NCBI GenBank assembly: GCA_002708825.1
Contig: PAPF01000016.1
Span: forward strand, 124,001-188,000
Length of the DNA: 64,000 nucleotides
Reading direction: 5' to 3'
Origin: Phyllobacteriaceae bacterium
GTDB lineage: Bacteria; Pseudomonadota; Alphaproteobacteria; Rhizobiales; Rhizobiaceae
The notes beneath the pieces are model-generated. The model was given only the letters and a program-made list of their open reading frames with translations. It was not told the origin of the DNA and did not search any database. The position numbers and the translations under genes are program-made. Positions within the stretch are counted from its first letter, which is position 1; the number at the start of each line of letters is the position of its first letter. This document shows positions 37,622-47,547 of the stretch, in pieces.

Positions 37622-38164
37622 ATGACAGGCGATTTACCCATTACCTTCCGCAGGCAGGTGCCCGACGGCGACAGCATGGAGCGCAGCATCTGCGGCCATT
37701 GCGGCTTCGTCGATTACCAGAATCCGAAGATCGTGGTGGGCGCTGTCGTGCGTCACGAAGGCAAGATCCTGATGTGCCGCCGGGCCATCGAGCCGCGTTC
37801 CGGCTTCTGGACCGTTCCGGCCGGATACCTGGAACTCAACGAGACGCCCGAGGCCGGCGCGGCGCGCGAGGCAATGGAGGAGGCCTGCGCGAAAATCCGC
37901 ATCGAGGGCCTGCTGGCCATCTATTCCGTGCCGCGGATCAGCCAGGTGCAGCTGATCTACCGGGCGACGCTTGCGGAGCCGGCCATTGCGCCGGGACCGG
38001 AATGCCTCGACGTTGCCCTTTATGGCTGGAACGACATTCCCCATGACGAGATCGCCTTTCCGACCGTGCACTGGATGCTGGCAGCGGAGAAGGCCATACA
38101 GGAAGGCAAGGGCGGCGCGCCCTTCACGAATCCGCCCGGCGACAGCGGTAACCTGAAACGCTGA
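37622..38164 (+). CDS. NUDIX hydrolase with N-terminal zinc knuckle
   Basis: A 180-residue pyrophosphohydrolase. A CGHC knuckle at 24-27 begins a partial zinc ribbon. The Nudix box from Gly68 (GYLELNETPEAGAAREAMEEAC) has the REA.EE core, with Cys89 in place of the usual Gly in EEx(G)U, a substitution also seen in some zinc-ribbon ADP-ribose-type Nudix proteins. The substrate is likely a nucleoside diphosphate linked compound such as NADH or ADP-ribose. It follows dsbE by 50 bases on the same strand and might be in the same transcript. Confidence 0.9.
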   Translation: MTGDLPITFRRQVPDGDSMERSICGHCGFVDYQNPKIVVGAVVRHEGKILMCRRAIEPRSGFWTVPAGYLELNETPEAGAAREAMEEACAKIRIEGLLAIYSVPRISQVQLIYRATLAEPAIAPGPECLDVALYGWNDIPHDEIAFPTVHWMLAAEKAIQEGKGGAPFTNPPGDSGNLKR

Positions 38165-38339
38165 CAGGCGTCCGATCGCGGGACAATCCGGCTTGCCGTG
38201 ATTCCCGTTTTGCGAACAGCGTTTGCATTTCGCACATTTTCCGGCCCGTATGCGGGTTTTCATCGCGGCATGGCGCTTGCATCGCGTCTCCGGAGAGGTC
38301 AGGTTGACGGGACGTTAACCATAATTCCGGGAAGCGGGC

Positions 38340-38783
38340 ATGGTATCGGCACTACAGGCAGTGACGTGGTTTGCGGCAATCCTGGCAGGCGGGCTTGTTG
38401 CCGCGCCGTCGCTGGCTGCATCCGGCAATATCGGCTTTCACGGCACGGTCCCGGAACGGGGCCGCGAAGCGCTGGCTGTCGTCGCTGCCAGCCCTGTCAG
38501 CCTTTCCACCGAATCAGGCCTTCAATTCATCACACGTAACGCGGCCAGGCAGTCCGTACGCCGTGTTTTCTCGGTACTCTCCATGGACGGGCAGGCCATG
38601 CCGGCCGAAACCTTGCCTTCCGAAGCCGTGATGCGGCCGGGCGCGATGCGCCGGGTCAGCGTGTTCGTCCCCTTCGGAAAGGCCACGGCACATCGCTATC
38701 GTGTCTGCGTGGAGAGCTACGCGCTTTCCGGCGCGCCGCTTGGCCGGGTCTGCCAGGCCCACGCCGCCCGGCGCGTCCCGTAA
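38340..38783 (+). CDS. Small secreted hypothetical protein (147 aa)
   Basis: A protein with a signal peptide of about 27 residues (ending LVAAPSLAAS) and a beta-rich mature part, with two cysteines near the C-terminus (VCVESYALSGAPLGRVC) that could form a disulfide. I do not recognise a family. Codon use and the signal peptide support a real gene. It is followed by the septation protein on the opposite strand 13 bases away. Confidence 0.6.
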   Translation: MVSALQAVTWFAAILAGGLVAAPSLAASGNIGFHGTVPERGREALAVVAASPVSLSTESGLQFITRNAARQSVRRVFSVLSMDGQAMPAETLPSEAVMRPGAMRRVSVFVPFGKATAHRYRVCVESYALSGAPLGRVCQAHAARRVP

Positions 38784-38796
38784 GGGGCTTGGCCGG

Positions 38797-39450
38797 TCAG
38801 CGGCTCTTGCCGTCGATCTCTTCCAGCGAGTGTTTCATGATGAGCGGCATCTGGCTCATGGTGAAGACGAGCGTGATCGGCATGATGCCCCAGACCTTGA
38901 AGGCGACCCAGGTATCGGTTGAGAAGAGGCGCCAGACCACTTCGTTCGCCACGGCGAGAAGCAGGAAGAACAGGCCCCAGCGGAGCGTCAGCTTGCGCCA
39001 GCCTTCCGCATCAAGCCGGAACGCGCTGTCGAAGACATAGCCCAGCAGAGCCTTGCCGAAAACGAGACCACCCAGGAGCACGGCCCCGAACAGCGTGTTC
39101 ACGATGGTCGGCTTCATCTTGATGAAGGTCTCGTCATGCAGCCAGAGCGTCAGGCCGCCGAAGACGAAGACGATGACGCCGGAAATCAGCGGCATGATCG
39201 GCAGGGTTCTCACCAGCGCCCATGACACCGCCAGCGCGATGGCTGTGGCGGCCATGAACAGGCCCGTCGCGATGAACAGCGGCCCGCCGAGTTCGGCGAG
39301 AACCGGATAGCGCGCCGCCAGCCACTCACCACGCGAATTGGCGAAGAAGAACACCACCAGCGGGCCCAGTTCCAGTGCCAGCTTCAAGAGCGGGTTCATT
39401 TCCTTTCGCTTCGGATCGGAGGGATCGCGCTCGAAAACTGGCTCGGACAT
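38797..39450 (-). CDS. ispZ: Septation protein A (YciB family)
   Basis: A 217-residue inner-membrane protein with about five helices, required for normal septation in Shigella. The conserved opening [23 protein letters not shown] and RRMGLFF-type segments ([20 protein letters not shown]) identify the family. The start at 39450 (MSEPVFE) is chosen over a more upstream frame and a later ATG (MNPLLKLAL). In relatives this gene follows ftsY directly; here an opposite-strand gene lies between. Confidence 0.93.
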   Translation of the reverse strand: MSEPVFERDPSDPKRKEMNPLLKLALELGPLVVFFFANSRGEWLAARYPVLAELGGPLFIATGLFMAATAIALAVSWALVRTLPIMPLISGVIVFVFGGLTLWLHDETFIKMKPTIVNTLFGAVLLGGLVFGKALLGYVFDSAFRLDAEGWRKLTLRWGLFFLLLAVANEVVWRLFSTDTWVAFKVWGIMPITLVFTMSQMPLIMKHSLEEIDGKSR

Positions 39451-39757
39451 GGTTGCCTTCCGGTTCATCTGAAACAAGCATGCGGCGAGCCGTCCGCCCG
39501 TCCGTTTCCTTCACCTAGTGGATTGCAGCCGCCTTTGCCAGTGCGGCCGGGCCGGAAAGGCCGTCACGATCCGTCAATGCCCGTGTGGCGAGGCAGGCTT
39601 TCCCTTCGCCCGCCGCGCGCTAACCTTTCCTTTACCATGCCGGCGCAGGCTTTCTGGTGGAGGGTCAGGCGCACCAGCCTGACCGGGAGGATGTCCGGTC
39701 GCCGGGACCGCGCGCATCCATCCGCGCGCGCCGGCCACCCATGGAACGGAGCGCGCC
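39451..39757. other. Intergenic region before the secreted protein at 39758
   Basis: 307 bases with the divergent starts of the septation gene and the secreted-protein gene. A perfect 8-bp hairpin GGTCAGGC/GCCTGACC (39663-39670 with 39677-39684) stands in the likely leader of the latter. I see no gene. Confidence 0.4.
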
Positions 39758-40429
39758 ATGAACCCCTTGCTGAAAGTGTTCTCCTTGTGCCTTGCCCTGC
39801 TGGCCCCTTGCGGCGCGGCGCAGGCATGCCGCATTGCCCTGGCAGGCGACGCGGAGGCCACGCCGGTGACATTCGCTGGCCTTGCCGAAGGCATCACCGC
39901 TGCCCGGTTCGGTTGCAACGGCCAGCAGGCGATGCCTGTCGTGATCTGGACACTCGCGATCGATCATCGCCAGCCGCATGTCGGGGTGCGCGACAACCGG
40001 CTTTTCGACGAAGCTGTTGACGGACCGATGCGCCCGCTTGTCTCGGCACGGATCGAAAACCATGCGCGCGTCCATGTCATGGAAAGGCGGAATGTGTCCG
40101 GTCCGCCCGGCACCGCTCCCGCAAGCCGGTCAAATCGCCGTTTCGTCACGTTCTGCGACGCAGGCCATGAAGGCGATCCGCTTGACTGTTCGCTGGCCGG
40201 TGCGCGTCTCAAGGCCCGTGTCACGCCGGTCCACAGGGATCGCGACGGCATCCCCGATGGCGCAAGGCACGAGATCAGCCACTACGATGGCGCGGCGCGT
40301 TTGAGCGTCCTTATCTTCGATGCGCCCTATGCCGAACGCCCGGAAGCCGATATCGGCCGCTGGATCGGCATGCTGAACGCATTGTCCGGGATCCTGGCTC
40401 CCGCTGAAACGACCGATTCCGTCGACTGA
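39758..40429 (+). CDS. Secreted hypothetical protein (223 aa)
   Basis: Signal peptide of 23 residues (LLKVFSLCLALLAPCGAAQA) followed by a cysteine-containing mature part (ACRIALAGDAEATPV). Later segments, ARFGCNGQQAMPVVIWTLAIDHR and FVTFCDAGHEGDPLDC, carry more cysteines. I do not recognise the family. It is read against the surrounding septation and ftsY genes and appears to be an insertion into an otherwise conserved neighbourhood. Confidence 0.55.
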   Translation: MNPLLKVFSLCLALLAPCGAAQACRIALAGDAEATPVTFAGLAEGITAARFGCNGQQAMPVVIWTLAIDHRQPHVGVRDNRLFDEAVDGPMRPLVSARIENHARVHVMERRNVSGPPGTAPASRSNRRFVTFCDAGHEGDPLDCSLAGARLKARVTPVHRDRDGIPDGARHEISHYDGAARLSVLIFDAPYAERPEADIGRWIGMLNALSGILAPAETTDSVD

Positions 40430-40445
40430 CAACCAGTCCGCTTCG

Positions 40446-41804
40446 TCAGCCCGTCCCGGCGATGGCCCGGGCGAAATCGGCAGCCGCGAAGGGTTCGAGA
40501 TCGTCGATCCCCTCGCCGACGCCGATGAAATAGACCGGCAGCTTGTATTTCGCGGCAATGGCGACGAGGATGCCGCCGCGCGCCGTGCCGTCCAGCTTCG
40601 TCATGACGAGACCGTTGACGCCGGCGACATTGCGGAAGATCTCCACCTGGTTCATCGCGTTCTGTCCGGTGGTCGCGTCCAGTGTCTGCAGCACGGTGTG
40701 CGGCGCCTCCGGATCGTGCTTCTGAAGGACGCGCACCACCTTGGCCAGTTCGTCCATCAGTTCGGCCTTGTTCTGCAGCCGCCCGGCCGTATCGATGATC
40801 AGCACGTCCGAGCCGGCGTCCCTGGCCTTGACGAAGGCGTCATAGGCGAGACCGGCGGCATCGGCGCCCAGTCTGGATGAGACGACCGGCGCGCCGGTGC
40901 GCTCGCCCCAGATGTGAAGCTGCTCGATGGCGGCCGCGCGGAACGTGTCGCCGGCCGCCAGCATGACATTCAGCCCGCCGCGCGTCAGCTTTGCGGCCAG
41001 CTTGCCGATGGTGGTGGTCTTGCCCGTGCCGTTGACGCCGACCACGAGGATGACATGCGGCTTGTGCGACAGGTCCAGTTCCAGCGGAACCGCCACCGGC
41101 TCCAGCACCTTTTCCACCTCGCCGGCCATGACCGTGCGCACTTCCTCGCCGCTGACCTCGCGGCCATAGCGGCCCGACGCCAGCGTGTCGGTGATGCGCA
41201 TGGCCGTCTCGATGCCGAGATCGGCCTGGATCAGCACGTCCTCGAGATCCTGCAGCGTGTCCTCGTCCAGCTTGCGCTTGGTGAAGACACCGGCAATGCC
41301 CGACGTCAGGTTCTGCGAGGAGCGCGAAAGGCCGGAACGGAGCCGCTGGAACCAGCCGGGCCGTTCCGCTTCCGGCTCCGGTGCCGGCGCGGCATCGGCC
41401 TTGCGCTCGACGGACCTGGAAACCGTGACCTTGCCCGTTGACGGCGTGGCAGCCGGAGCAGCAGGCGCGGGTGGCGCAACCGGTTCTTCCGGTTCGGCTT
41501 CAGGCTCCGGCGCGGGCACGGACGCTGAAACGGGTTCGGCCGCGGCAGCGGGAGGCGTTTCGGCGGGCGGGGGTACACCTTCGGTCTCGTCTTTCGCAAC
41601 GTCGTCATCCGGCACTGTCTCTTCAGGCGCCGCATCCGGACCGGGTGCCGCGAATGGCGGAGCCGTCTCCGGCAAGGCGTCGGAAGCCGTTTCGGCCGGG
41701 GGTTCGGCGGCGGTAACCGTTGCAGGGGCATCCTCCCCGGCGGGTCGGTCCTCGACCTCTTTCCGGCCGAACGAAAAGACCTTCTTGATGAAACCCAGGG
41801 CCAT
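40446..41804 (-). CDS. ftsY: Signal recognition particle receptor FtsY
   Basis: A 452-residue SRP receptor GTPase for co-translational membrane targeting. The first 130 residues are an acidic Pro/Ala/Glu-rich A domain of low complexity, as in other FtsY proteins. The NG domain follows: [15 protein letters not shown] (G1) near 255, DTAGRLQNK (G3) and [10 protein letters not shown] (G4). It is last in the order dapF-mtaB-ftsY on the minus strand. Confidence 0.97.
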   Translation of the reverse strand: MALGFIKKVFSFGRKEVEDRPAGEDAPATVTAAEPPAETASDALPETAPPFAAPGPDAAPEETVPDDDVAKDETEGVPPPAETPPAAAAEPVSASVPAPEPEAEPEEPVAPPAPAAPAATPSTGKVTVSRSVERKADAAPAPEPEAERPGWFQRLRSGLSRSSQNLTSGIAGVFTKRKLDEDTLQDLEDVLIQADLGIETAMRITDTLASGRYGREVSGEEVRTVMAGEVEKVLEPVAVPLELDLSHKPHVILVVGVNGTGKTTTIGKLAAKLTRGGLNVMLAAGDTFRAAAIEQLHIWGERTGAPVVSSRLGADAAGLAYDAFVKARDAGSDVLIIDTAGRLQNKAELMDELAKVVRVLQKHDPEAPHTVLQTLDATTGQNAMNQVEIFRNVAGVNGLVMTKLDGTARGGILVAIAAKYKLPVYFIGVGEGIDDLEPFAAADFARAIAGTG

Positions 41805-41833
41805 TGCGCTGTTCCGTTCCTTGCCTCTGCCGG

Positions 41834-43114
41834 TTACGCCGCCCCGGCCAGCGCCGGGCGGGTGAGCAGCTTTTCTCCGTCATGGCCGGCGATCGCAACG
41901 CTCACGATGTCACCGGGCACGCCTTCCGCGCTGGCGAGTGTGAAATCCTCCGTGCGGCCGATGCCGGGCTTTTCGATCAGCACGCGCGCGGTGCTGCCGG
42001 TGCGCGCCGCCAGATGGGCGGCATAGGCCACGTCACCGGCTTCGCGCAGGCGGGCGGCGCGCGCCTTGCGAACCGCCTTGTCCACCTGTGGCATGCGTGC
42101 CGCAGGCGTGCCCTTGCGGGCCGAAAACGGAAACACGTGAAGATGCGTCAGCCCGCAATCGGCAACGAGTTTCAGCGTGTTCTCGAACATTTCATCGGTT
42201 TCGGTGGGAAACCCGGCGATCAGGTCGGCGCCGAAGACGATGTCCGGGCGCAGGCGGCGCACCTCCTCGCAGAAGCGGATGGAATCGTCGCGCAGGTGGC
42301 GCCGCTTCATGCGCTTCAGGATCATGTCGTCACCGGCTTGCAGCGAGAGATGCAGGTGCGGCATCAGCCGCGGTTCGGTGGCGATGGCATCGAGCAGGGC
42401 GTCATCCGCCTCGATGGAATCGATGGAGGAAAGACGCAGCCGGTCGAGGCCGGGAACCTTTGAAAGGATCGCCTTGACCAGGCGGCCGAGTTTCGGACTG
42501 CCCGGCAGGTCCGCGCCCCAGGAGGTGAGATCGACGCCGGTCAGCACGACCTCGCGATAGCCGTTGCCGACAAGGCGCGCGACCTGGTCCACCACGCCGC
42601 CAGCCGGAACCGAGCGCGAATGCCCCCGTCCATAGGGAATGATGCAGAAGGTGCACCGGTGGTCGCAGCCGTTCTGGACCTGCACGAAGGCGCGTGCGCG
42701 CCCCTCGATGGCGTCGACCATGTGGGAAGCCGTTTCACGCACCTCGAAGATGTCGTTGACGCGCACCTTCTCGAAGGCGTTGACCCCGAATTCCGGCAGC
42801 GCGCGATAGCTCTGCGCCTTCAGCTTGTCGTCATTGCCGATGACGAGATCCACTTCGTCCATCCCGCCGAAGGTGTCCGCCTCGGTCTGGGCGGCACAGC
42901 CGGTGACGATGATGCGCGCCTCCGGATTGTCGCGCCGTGCCTTGCGGATCGATTGCCGTGCCTGCCGGACAGCTTCCGCAGTCACGGCGCAGGTGTTGAT
43001 GACGATCGCGCCGCCCTCCAGTGCGCCGAGGCCGGCAGCCTCCGCCTCGCGTTTCATGACTTCCGACTCGTAGGCATTGAGCCGGCAACCGAAGGTGACG
43101 ATCTCCACGCCCAT
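41834..43114 (-). CDS. mtaB: tRNA t6A37 methylthiotransferase MtaB
   Basis: A 426-residue radical SAM methylthiotransferase that converts t6A37 to ms2t6A37 in tRNAs reading ANN codons. The N-terminal UPF0004 domain has FGCRLNAYES and two later cysteines, and the radical SAM motif is NGCDHRCTFCIIPYGRG near 148 (CxxxCxxC). A C-terminal TRAM-like part completes it. Its start overlaps the dapF stop by one base (TGATG), so translation is coupled. Confidence 0.95.
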   Translation of the reverse strand: MGVEIVTFGCRLNAYESEVMKREAEAAGLGALEGGAIVINTCAVTAEAVRQARQSIRKARRDNPEARIIVTGCAAQTEADTFGGMDEVDLVIGNDDKLKAQSYRALPEFGVNAFEKVRVNDIFEVRETASHMVDAIEGRARAFVQVQNGCDHRCTFCIIPYGRGHSRSVPAGGVVDQVARLVGNGYREVVLTGVDLTSWGADLPGSPKLGRLVKAILSKVPGLDRLRLSSIDSIEADDALLDAIATEPRLMPHLHLSLQAGDDMILKRMKRRHLRDDSIRFCEEVRRLRPDIVFGADLIAGFPTETDEMFENTLKLVADCGLTHLHVFPFSARKGTPAARMPQVDKAVRKARAARLREAGDVAYAAHLAARTGSTARVLIEKPGIGRTEDFTLASAEGVPGDIVSVAIAGHDGEKLLTRPALAGAA

Positions 43115-43995
43115 CAGGCCGCGCCTTCCCTGTCACGCGTCCAGGTACCGGTCTCCGGATCCAGCATGCCGGAAAACTCCCATTCCGCCGGTCCGGTCAT
43201 GATCACGTGGTTGTCCTCGTTCCATTCGATGCCCAGCGGCCCGCCCGGCACATGGACCGTGACGGTCCGGTCCATGCGGCGCAAGCGGATGGCGGCAACG
43301 GCCGCCGCGCAGGCCGCGGACCCGCAGGCGCGCGTCAGTCCGGCCCCGCGTTCCCATGTGCGGATCACCATCTCGCTGCGCGAAAGGATCCGCGCGATCG
43401 TGATGTTGGCGCGTTCGGGAAAGATCGGGTGATTTTCCAGCATCGGCCCGAAGCGTTCCATGTCATAGGCCCAGACGTCGTCCTCGACCCAGAAGATGGC
43501 GTGCGGATTGCCCATCGATACCACCGATGGCGAATGCAGCACCGGTGCGTCGATGGGACCGATCTGCAATTCGATCATGCGGGTGTCGTGAAACTCCTCG
43601 GCGAGCGGAATGTCCTTCCAGCCGAAACGCGGCGCGCCCATGTCCACGGAGACCAGCCCGTCGGCATGTTCCTGCGCCGTCAGGATGCCGGCCAGCGTCT
43701 GGAAGGTGAAGGCGGTGCGGCCGGTTTCCGCGGCCAGCGCCTGGACGACGCAGCGTGTGCCGTTGCCGCAGGCCTGTGCCTGGCTGCCGTCGCTGTTGAT
43801 GATCTCGATGTAATTGTCCGTGCCCTCCACGCGCGGATCGTGGATGGCCATGATCTGGTCGAACGCTGTCGCCGGACCGCCGGCCAGCGCACGCGCGGCG
43901 GCGGGCGCGATCCGGTCGGCGCGGCCGCGCATGTCGGCCACGATGATCTGGTTGCCCAGTCCGTTCATCTTTGCAAAGGGCGCTGGCGCCGCCAT
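43114..43995 (-). CDS. dapF: Diaminopimelate epimerase
   Basis: Converts LL- to meso-diaminopimelate for lysine and peptidoglycan. The 293-residue protein has the two catalytic cysteines, Cys76 in ACGNGTRC and Cys224 in ACGSAACAA, and the N-terminal FAKMNGLGN segment of the family. The start at 43995 (MAAPAPF) matches other rhizobial DapF proteins; upstream extensions are unlikely. It heads the run dapF-mtaB-ftsY. Confidence 0.97.
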   Translation of the reverse strand: MAAPAPFAKMNGLGNQIIVADMRGRADRIAPAAARALAGGPATAFDQIMAIHDPRVEGTDNYIEIINSDGSQAQACGNGTRCVVQALAAETGRTAFTFQTLAGILTAQEHADGLVSVDMGAPRFGWKDIPLAEEFHDTRMIELQIGPIDAPVLHSPSVVSMGNPHAIFWVEDDVWAYDMERFGPMLENHPIFPERANITIARILSRSEMVIRTWERGAGLTRACGSAACAAAVAAIRLRRMDRTVTVHVPGGPLGIEWNEDNHVIMTGPAEWEFSGMLDPETGTWTRDREGAA

Positions 43996-44074
43996 GGCTC
44001 TCTGGCTCCGTTCTTCGCGCCCTATATGGCCGAAGAAGAGGCACAATTCCAGTCATGGACGAGGCAGGTGCGGT

Positions 44075-45157
44075 TCAGGCCCCGCCTGCCGGCGGAACGT
44101 CGAAGACCTCGCCGGGCAGCATGGGCCGGAAGCGCTCCCGCGCAATTCCGGCGGCGTCGAGCGCCGAATGCAAACGCGCCTTCGGTTCCTCGATGCTTTC
44201 GTCGGTCAACTGGAACGTGCCCCAGTGGTGGCCGGCAGCCCATTCGGCACCGGCCAGCCGGAAACCCTCGACTGCCTCTTCCGGGTTCTGGTGCTGCCCC
44301 TTCATGAACCAGCGCGGCTCATAGGCGCCGAAGGGCAGGATCGCAAGGCGGAAGCCCCCGTGCTTGGCGGCCGCCGCGCGATAGTTGCGCCCTTCATGGA
44401 AACCGGTGTCGCCGACATGGTAGATGCGTCCGGCCGGCGTCTCGATCACGAAGGCGGCCCACAGCGCCATGCGCCGGTCCGTCATGCCGCGCGCCGACCA
44501 GTGGTGGCAGGGTTCGAAATGGATGCGGACCGGCCCTGCCTCGAGGCTGTCACCCCAGTCGCCGGTGGTGATCGCCATTCCCGGCACGGCCGCGCCGACA
44601 ATGGCATCGTTGCCGAGCGGCGTGATGAGCTTCGGCGCATGCACCCGGTGCAGGCGGGTCAGCGTGTCGACATCGAGATGATCGTAGTGATTGTGCGTCA
44701 GCAGGACGAGATCGACCGGCGGCAGGTCTTCGAAGGCAATGCCCGGCGCATTGACCCGCTTCGGCCCGGCGAAGGAGAGAGGCGATGCCCGCTCCGACCA
44801 GACCGGATCGGTGAGGATGTTGAGACCGGCCACCTGGATCAGCAGCGTGGCATGGCCGACCATTGTCACCCGGATGGCATCACCCGACACGCGTTTGTCG
44901 GGCCGGGCGGCCGGATGCGGCGGGTCGAACCGGACCGGCCATTCGGCGCGGCTGCCGCCGAACCGCCAGCGCAGGAGATCCTTGAGGCCGCGCGGCTCGA
45001 CCCCGTCCGGATTGAAGAAGGTCCGGCCATCGAAGTGATCGCTGACCGGACCATCGTAATAGGGATTGGCCCGCGCGCCGCGCATCCAGGTAAACGTGCC
45101 GGCCAAGGTCGCCATCCCTCCGGTTGCAAGCAGGGTCAGGAAATGTCTGCGGTTCAT
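44075..45157 (-). CDS. Tat-exported metallo-beta-lactamase-fold hydrolase (NAPE-PLD/UlaG-like)
   Basis: A 360-residue hydrolase. The N-terminus NRRHFLTLLATGGMATLAG has the twin-arginine export signal RRHFL. The catalytic domain carries the zinc motif LTHNHYDHLDVDTL (HxHxDH), then GDTGFHEG and HHWGTF. The overall order resembles N-acylphosphatidylethanolamine phospholipase D-like and RomA-like proteins that hydrolyse lipids or act on lipid-linked products. The start at 45157 begins the Tat signal. It reads alone between dapF and a DUF1328 gene. Confidence 0.88.
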   Translation of the reverse strand: MNRRHFLTLLATGGMATLAGTFTWMRGARANPYYDGPVSDHFDGRTFFNPDGVEPRGLKDLLRWRFGGSRAEWPVRFDPPHPAARPDKRVSGDAIRVTMVGHATLLIQVAGLNILTDPVWSERASPLSFAGPKRVNAPGIAFEDLPPVDLVLLTHNHYDHLDVDTLTRLHRVHAPKLITPLGNDAIVGAAVPGMAITTGDWGDSLEAGPVRIHFEPCHHWSARGMTDRRMALWAAFVIETPAGRIYHVGDTGFHEGRNYRAAAAKHGGFRLAILPFGAYEPRWFMKGQHQNPEEAVEGFRLAGAEWAAGHHWGTFQLTDESIEEPKARLHSALDAAGIARERFRPMLPGEVFDVPPAGGA

Positions 45158-45238
45158 GGACCGCAGATAGGCCTTCGCCGGTCTGACGTCCAGCGTTTCC
45201 AGAAGGCCGGGCACACGAGGCGCATGGCTGCGCCTGCC

Positions 45239-45400
45239 TCAGGCGATGGCGACGATGCCGAGAATGACCAGCAGGAAGAGGACGAGCAGGACACCTATGA
45301 GCAGCTTCGCACCGGTCAGCGCGGCGCCGGACAGCGTGTTGAAACCCAGCAGCGAAGCGACCGCGGCCACGATGAGCAGGATGATGATCCACTTGATCAT
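45239..45400 (-). CDS. DUF1328 small membrane protein (YtjA family)
   Basis: A 53-residue protein, MIKWIIILLIVAAVASLLGF then a second helix (AKLLIGVLLVLFLLVILGIVAI). Two short hydrophobic helices with a glycine-rich turn are the pattern of DUF1328 proteins, widespread in proteobacteria and often stress-induced. The function is unknown. It is too short for a long-frame search but has a clear start and stop. Confidence 0.8.
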   Translation of the reverse strand: MIKWIIILLIVAAVASLLGFNTLSGAALTGAKLLIGVLLVLFLLVILGIVAIA

Positions 45401-45513
45401 GGAAGAGACTCCGGTTGATTTGTGCCGGCATGGCCGGCCATCGCATGGATCAATGCAGAACGGGCACGGAGGTTCCCGGCACGGACGCGGCGCAGACCGG
45501 GAACAACCCGGTA

Positions 45514-45542
45514 TTGAATCCGTTTCCGGAACGCAATATTAA
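45514..45542 (+). promoter_or_regulatory. Possible omp19 promoter
   Basis: TTGAAT (45514-45519) and TATTAA (45537-45542) are 17 bases apart, about 90 bases before the omp19 start. The spacing and match are reasonable, but an EcfG-like GGAAC near 45528 gives an alternative reading; neither is proved. Confidence 0.3.
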
Positions 45543-45632
45543 CCCTGTCCGGTTGAAAATGCCCCCAAAGCGCCGTTTTCCAAGCGCATTCAGGGCGTGA
45601 TCCGGATCACGCGACATTCAGAGAGGGTTTGA

Positions 45633-46190
45633 ATGATGGGGATGAAGCACTGGGCATTGGCGGCCGCATGCGTTTCGGCGCTTGGTCTGACAGCCTGCCA
45701 GAGCGAGCGCCTGGGGCGCCTGAACACGCAACCCGCGCCCCTGACGCCGGCACCCGTGTCACCGGTCACCCAGGAGCAGTTGCCGCCGCCCTCCCAGCCC
45801 GAAACGCTGAACCCCTCGGGTTTCCCCGACGCGCCAGGCACCGAAGCGGACGGAACCGAGATCGCCGCCGTGGATCCCGCCCAGCCTGCCGCACCGCCTG
45901 CGGGTGCCGAGCCGCTGACCAAGAACGCGATGGTCGGAAGCTGGTCCGCGAACAGTGCCGGTTCAAGTTGCCAGATGTTCCTCACGCTGACCAAGTATGG
46001 CAGCGGGTCGCGCGGCGGCACGCGCGGCTGCTCCGGCGACATGGCGAACGTGCGCGGCTGGGACGTGCAGGGCGCCCAGGTCGTCCTTTACAATGAGAGT
46101 GGCGACACGGTGGCGCGGCTCTACAAGTCCGGCAACCAGAAATTCGACGGAACGACGAGTTCCGGCCAGGCTGTTTCCGTTTTCCGCTGA
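45633..46190 (+). CDS. omp19: Outer-membrane lipoprotein Omp19 (protease inhibitor type)
   Basis: A 185-residue lipoprotein. The lipobox is LTAC at 19-22, and the mature N-terminus CQSERLGRL is close to that of Brucella Omp19 (CQSSRLG). A long Pro/Ala linker is followed by the AprI/Inh inhibitor-like domain: VGSWSANSAGSSCQMFLTLTKYGSG, RGCSGDMANVRGWDVQGAQVVLYNESGDTVARLY and the end DGTTSSGQAVSV. The two cysteines (SSC, RGC) should form a disulfide. In Brucella it inhibits gut and lysosomal proteases; in free-living relatives the role is likely envelope protection. Confidence 0.9.
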   Translation: MMGMKHWALAAACVSALGLTACQSERLGRLNTQPAPLTPAPVSPVTQEQLPPPSQPETLNPSGFPDAPGTEADGTEIAAVDPAQPAAPPAGAEPLTKNAMVGSWSANSAGSSCQMFLTLTKYGSGSRGGTRGCSGDMANVRGWDVQGAQVVLYNESGDTVARLYKSGNQKFDGTTSSGQAVSVFR

Positions 46191-46237
46191 CGGGACCGGC
46201 ACAATCGCCAGGATAGACGCCCCGGGCCCGCCTTCGC

Positions 46238-47404
46238 ATGGCTTCATCGCAATTGCCGTCTGACCGCCAGACCGTCCTGGAGCGCTACGATCATCTGGCG
46301 CGGACCGGCAGGCTCGTGGGCGACCCCGAGCAGCGGCGCATCGCCATGCGCTTCGACCGGCTGATTGACGAGATCGCGGAAAAGCGCCTCCAGCGCAAGT
46401 CCTCGGCGCTCGGCTGGATGTTCGCCCGGCGCAAGCCGAAACAGGAGCCCGTGCGCGGGCTCTACCTGCATGGCGGGGTCGGCCGCGGCAAGACCATGCT
46501 CATGGACATGTTCTTCGAACTGGCGCCTGCACGGCGCAAGCGGCGCGCCCATTTCAACGACTTCATGGCCGATGTGCATGACCGCATCGGCCGCCACCGC
46601 GCCGCGGTCAAGGCCGGGACGGCCAGGGGCGACGACCCGATCCCGCCCGTCGCCGCCTCCATCGCCGGGGAAAGCTGGCTGATCTGCTTCGACGAGTTCA
46701 CGGTGACCGACATTGCCGACGCGATGATCCTCAGCCGCCTGTTCTCCGCGCTGTTCGCCGAGGGGGTGGTTCTTGTCGCGACCTCGAACGTTGCCCCGCA
46801 GGACCTTTACAGGGACGGCCTCAACCGGTCGCTGTTCACCCCGTTCATCGCCACCCTCGAGCGCCATACGGACGTGACCAATGTCGACATCGAGACCGAC
46901 TACCGGCTGCGCGAACTGGACCGCCTGCCCGTTTACGTTACGCCGTTGGGACCGGAGGCTGATGCAGCCATGGACCGCGCCTGGGACCGGCTGACCGGCG
47001 GCGTGCCTGAACAGCCGGTGACGCTGGAACTCAAGGGGCGCACCATTCACGTGGAACGGGCCGCCGGCCGGGCTGCGCGTTTCGCCTTTGACGATCTGTG
47101 CGTCAGGCCGATGGGCGCGCGCGACTTCCTGGCCATCGCGGACCGGTTCGACGCCATCGTGATCGACCGTGTGCCCGTCATGGGCAACGAGACGCGCAAC
47201 GAGGCCAAGCGTTTCATCCTGCTGGTCGACACGCTTTATGACCGCCGGGTCCGCCTGATCCTCTCCGCGCAAGCGCCGCCGGAAAAGCTGTTCACGGGCA
47301 CGCACGGAACCGAACTGTTCGAGTTCGACCGCACCGCCTCGCGCCTGATCGAGATGCAGAGTGCGGACTGGGTCGCGCATACCCGCGATCACGACCGCGG
47401 CTGA
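46238..47404 (+). CDS. zapE: Cell division protein ZapE (AFG1-like ATPase)
   Basis: A 388-residue P-loop ATPase. Walker A is GGVGRGKTML at about residue 80, Walker B is LICFDEFTVTDIADAMIL near 147, and VLVATSNVAPQDLY is the sensor region. ZapE acts on the FtsZ ring under stress and is related to the mitochondrial AFG1/LACE1. It lies 48 bases after omp19 on the same strand and in front of mdh. Confidence 0.93.
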   Translation: MASSQLPSDRQTVLERYDHLARTGRLVGDPEQRRIAMRFDRLIDEIAEKRLQRKSSALGWMFARRKPKQEPVRGLYLHGGVGRGKTMLMDMFFELAPARRKRRAHFNDFMADVHDRIGRHRAAVKAGTARGDDPIPPVAASIAGESWLICFDEFTVTDIADAMILSRLFSALFAEGVVLVATSNVAPQDLYRDGLNRSLFTPFIATLERHTDVTNVDIETDYRLRELDRLPVYVTPLGPEADAAMDRAWDRLTGGVPEQPVTLELKGRTIHVERAAGRAARFAFDDLCVRPMGARDFLAIADRFDAIVIDRVPVMGNETRNEAKRFILLVDTLYDRRVRLILSAQAPPEKLFTGTHGTELFEFDRTASRLIEMQSADWVAHTRDHDRG

Positions 47405-47547
47405 CGCATCGCATGGAGCGGCAGAAGGACGGCCGGCATGGATGGATTGAGGCACGGATGGACGCGAAAGGCTGGCCATGGCATGGTTGCCGCACAGGCG
47501 GGAAACGGGCTGCGACCTGGCCGGCGGCGCGGATAACAGCCCGTATT

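Noticed and set aside
37826-37890. Cys in place of Gly in the Nudix box as a sign of a broken enzyme
   Set aside because: The acidic and arginine catalytic residues are intact, and the same substitution is found in related zinc-ribbon Nudix proteins.
43114-43114. One-base overlap of dapF and mtaB as unusual
   Set aside because: The TGATG arrangement is a normal mode of translational coupling in this operon type.
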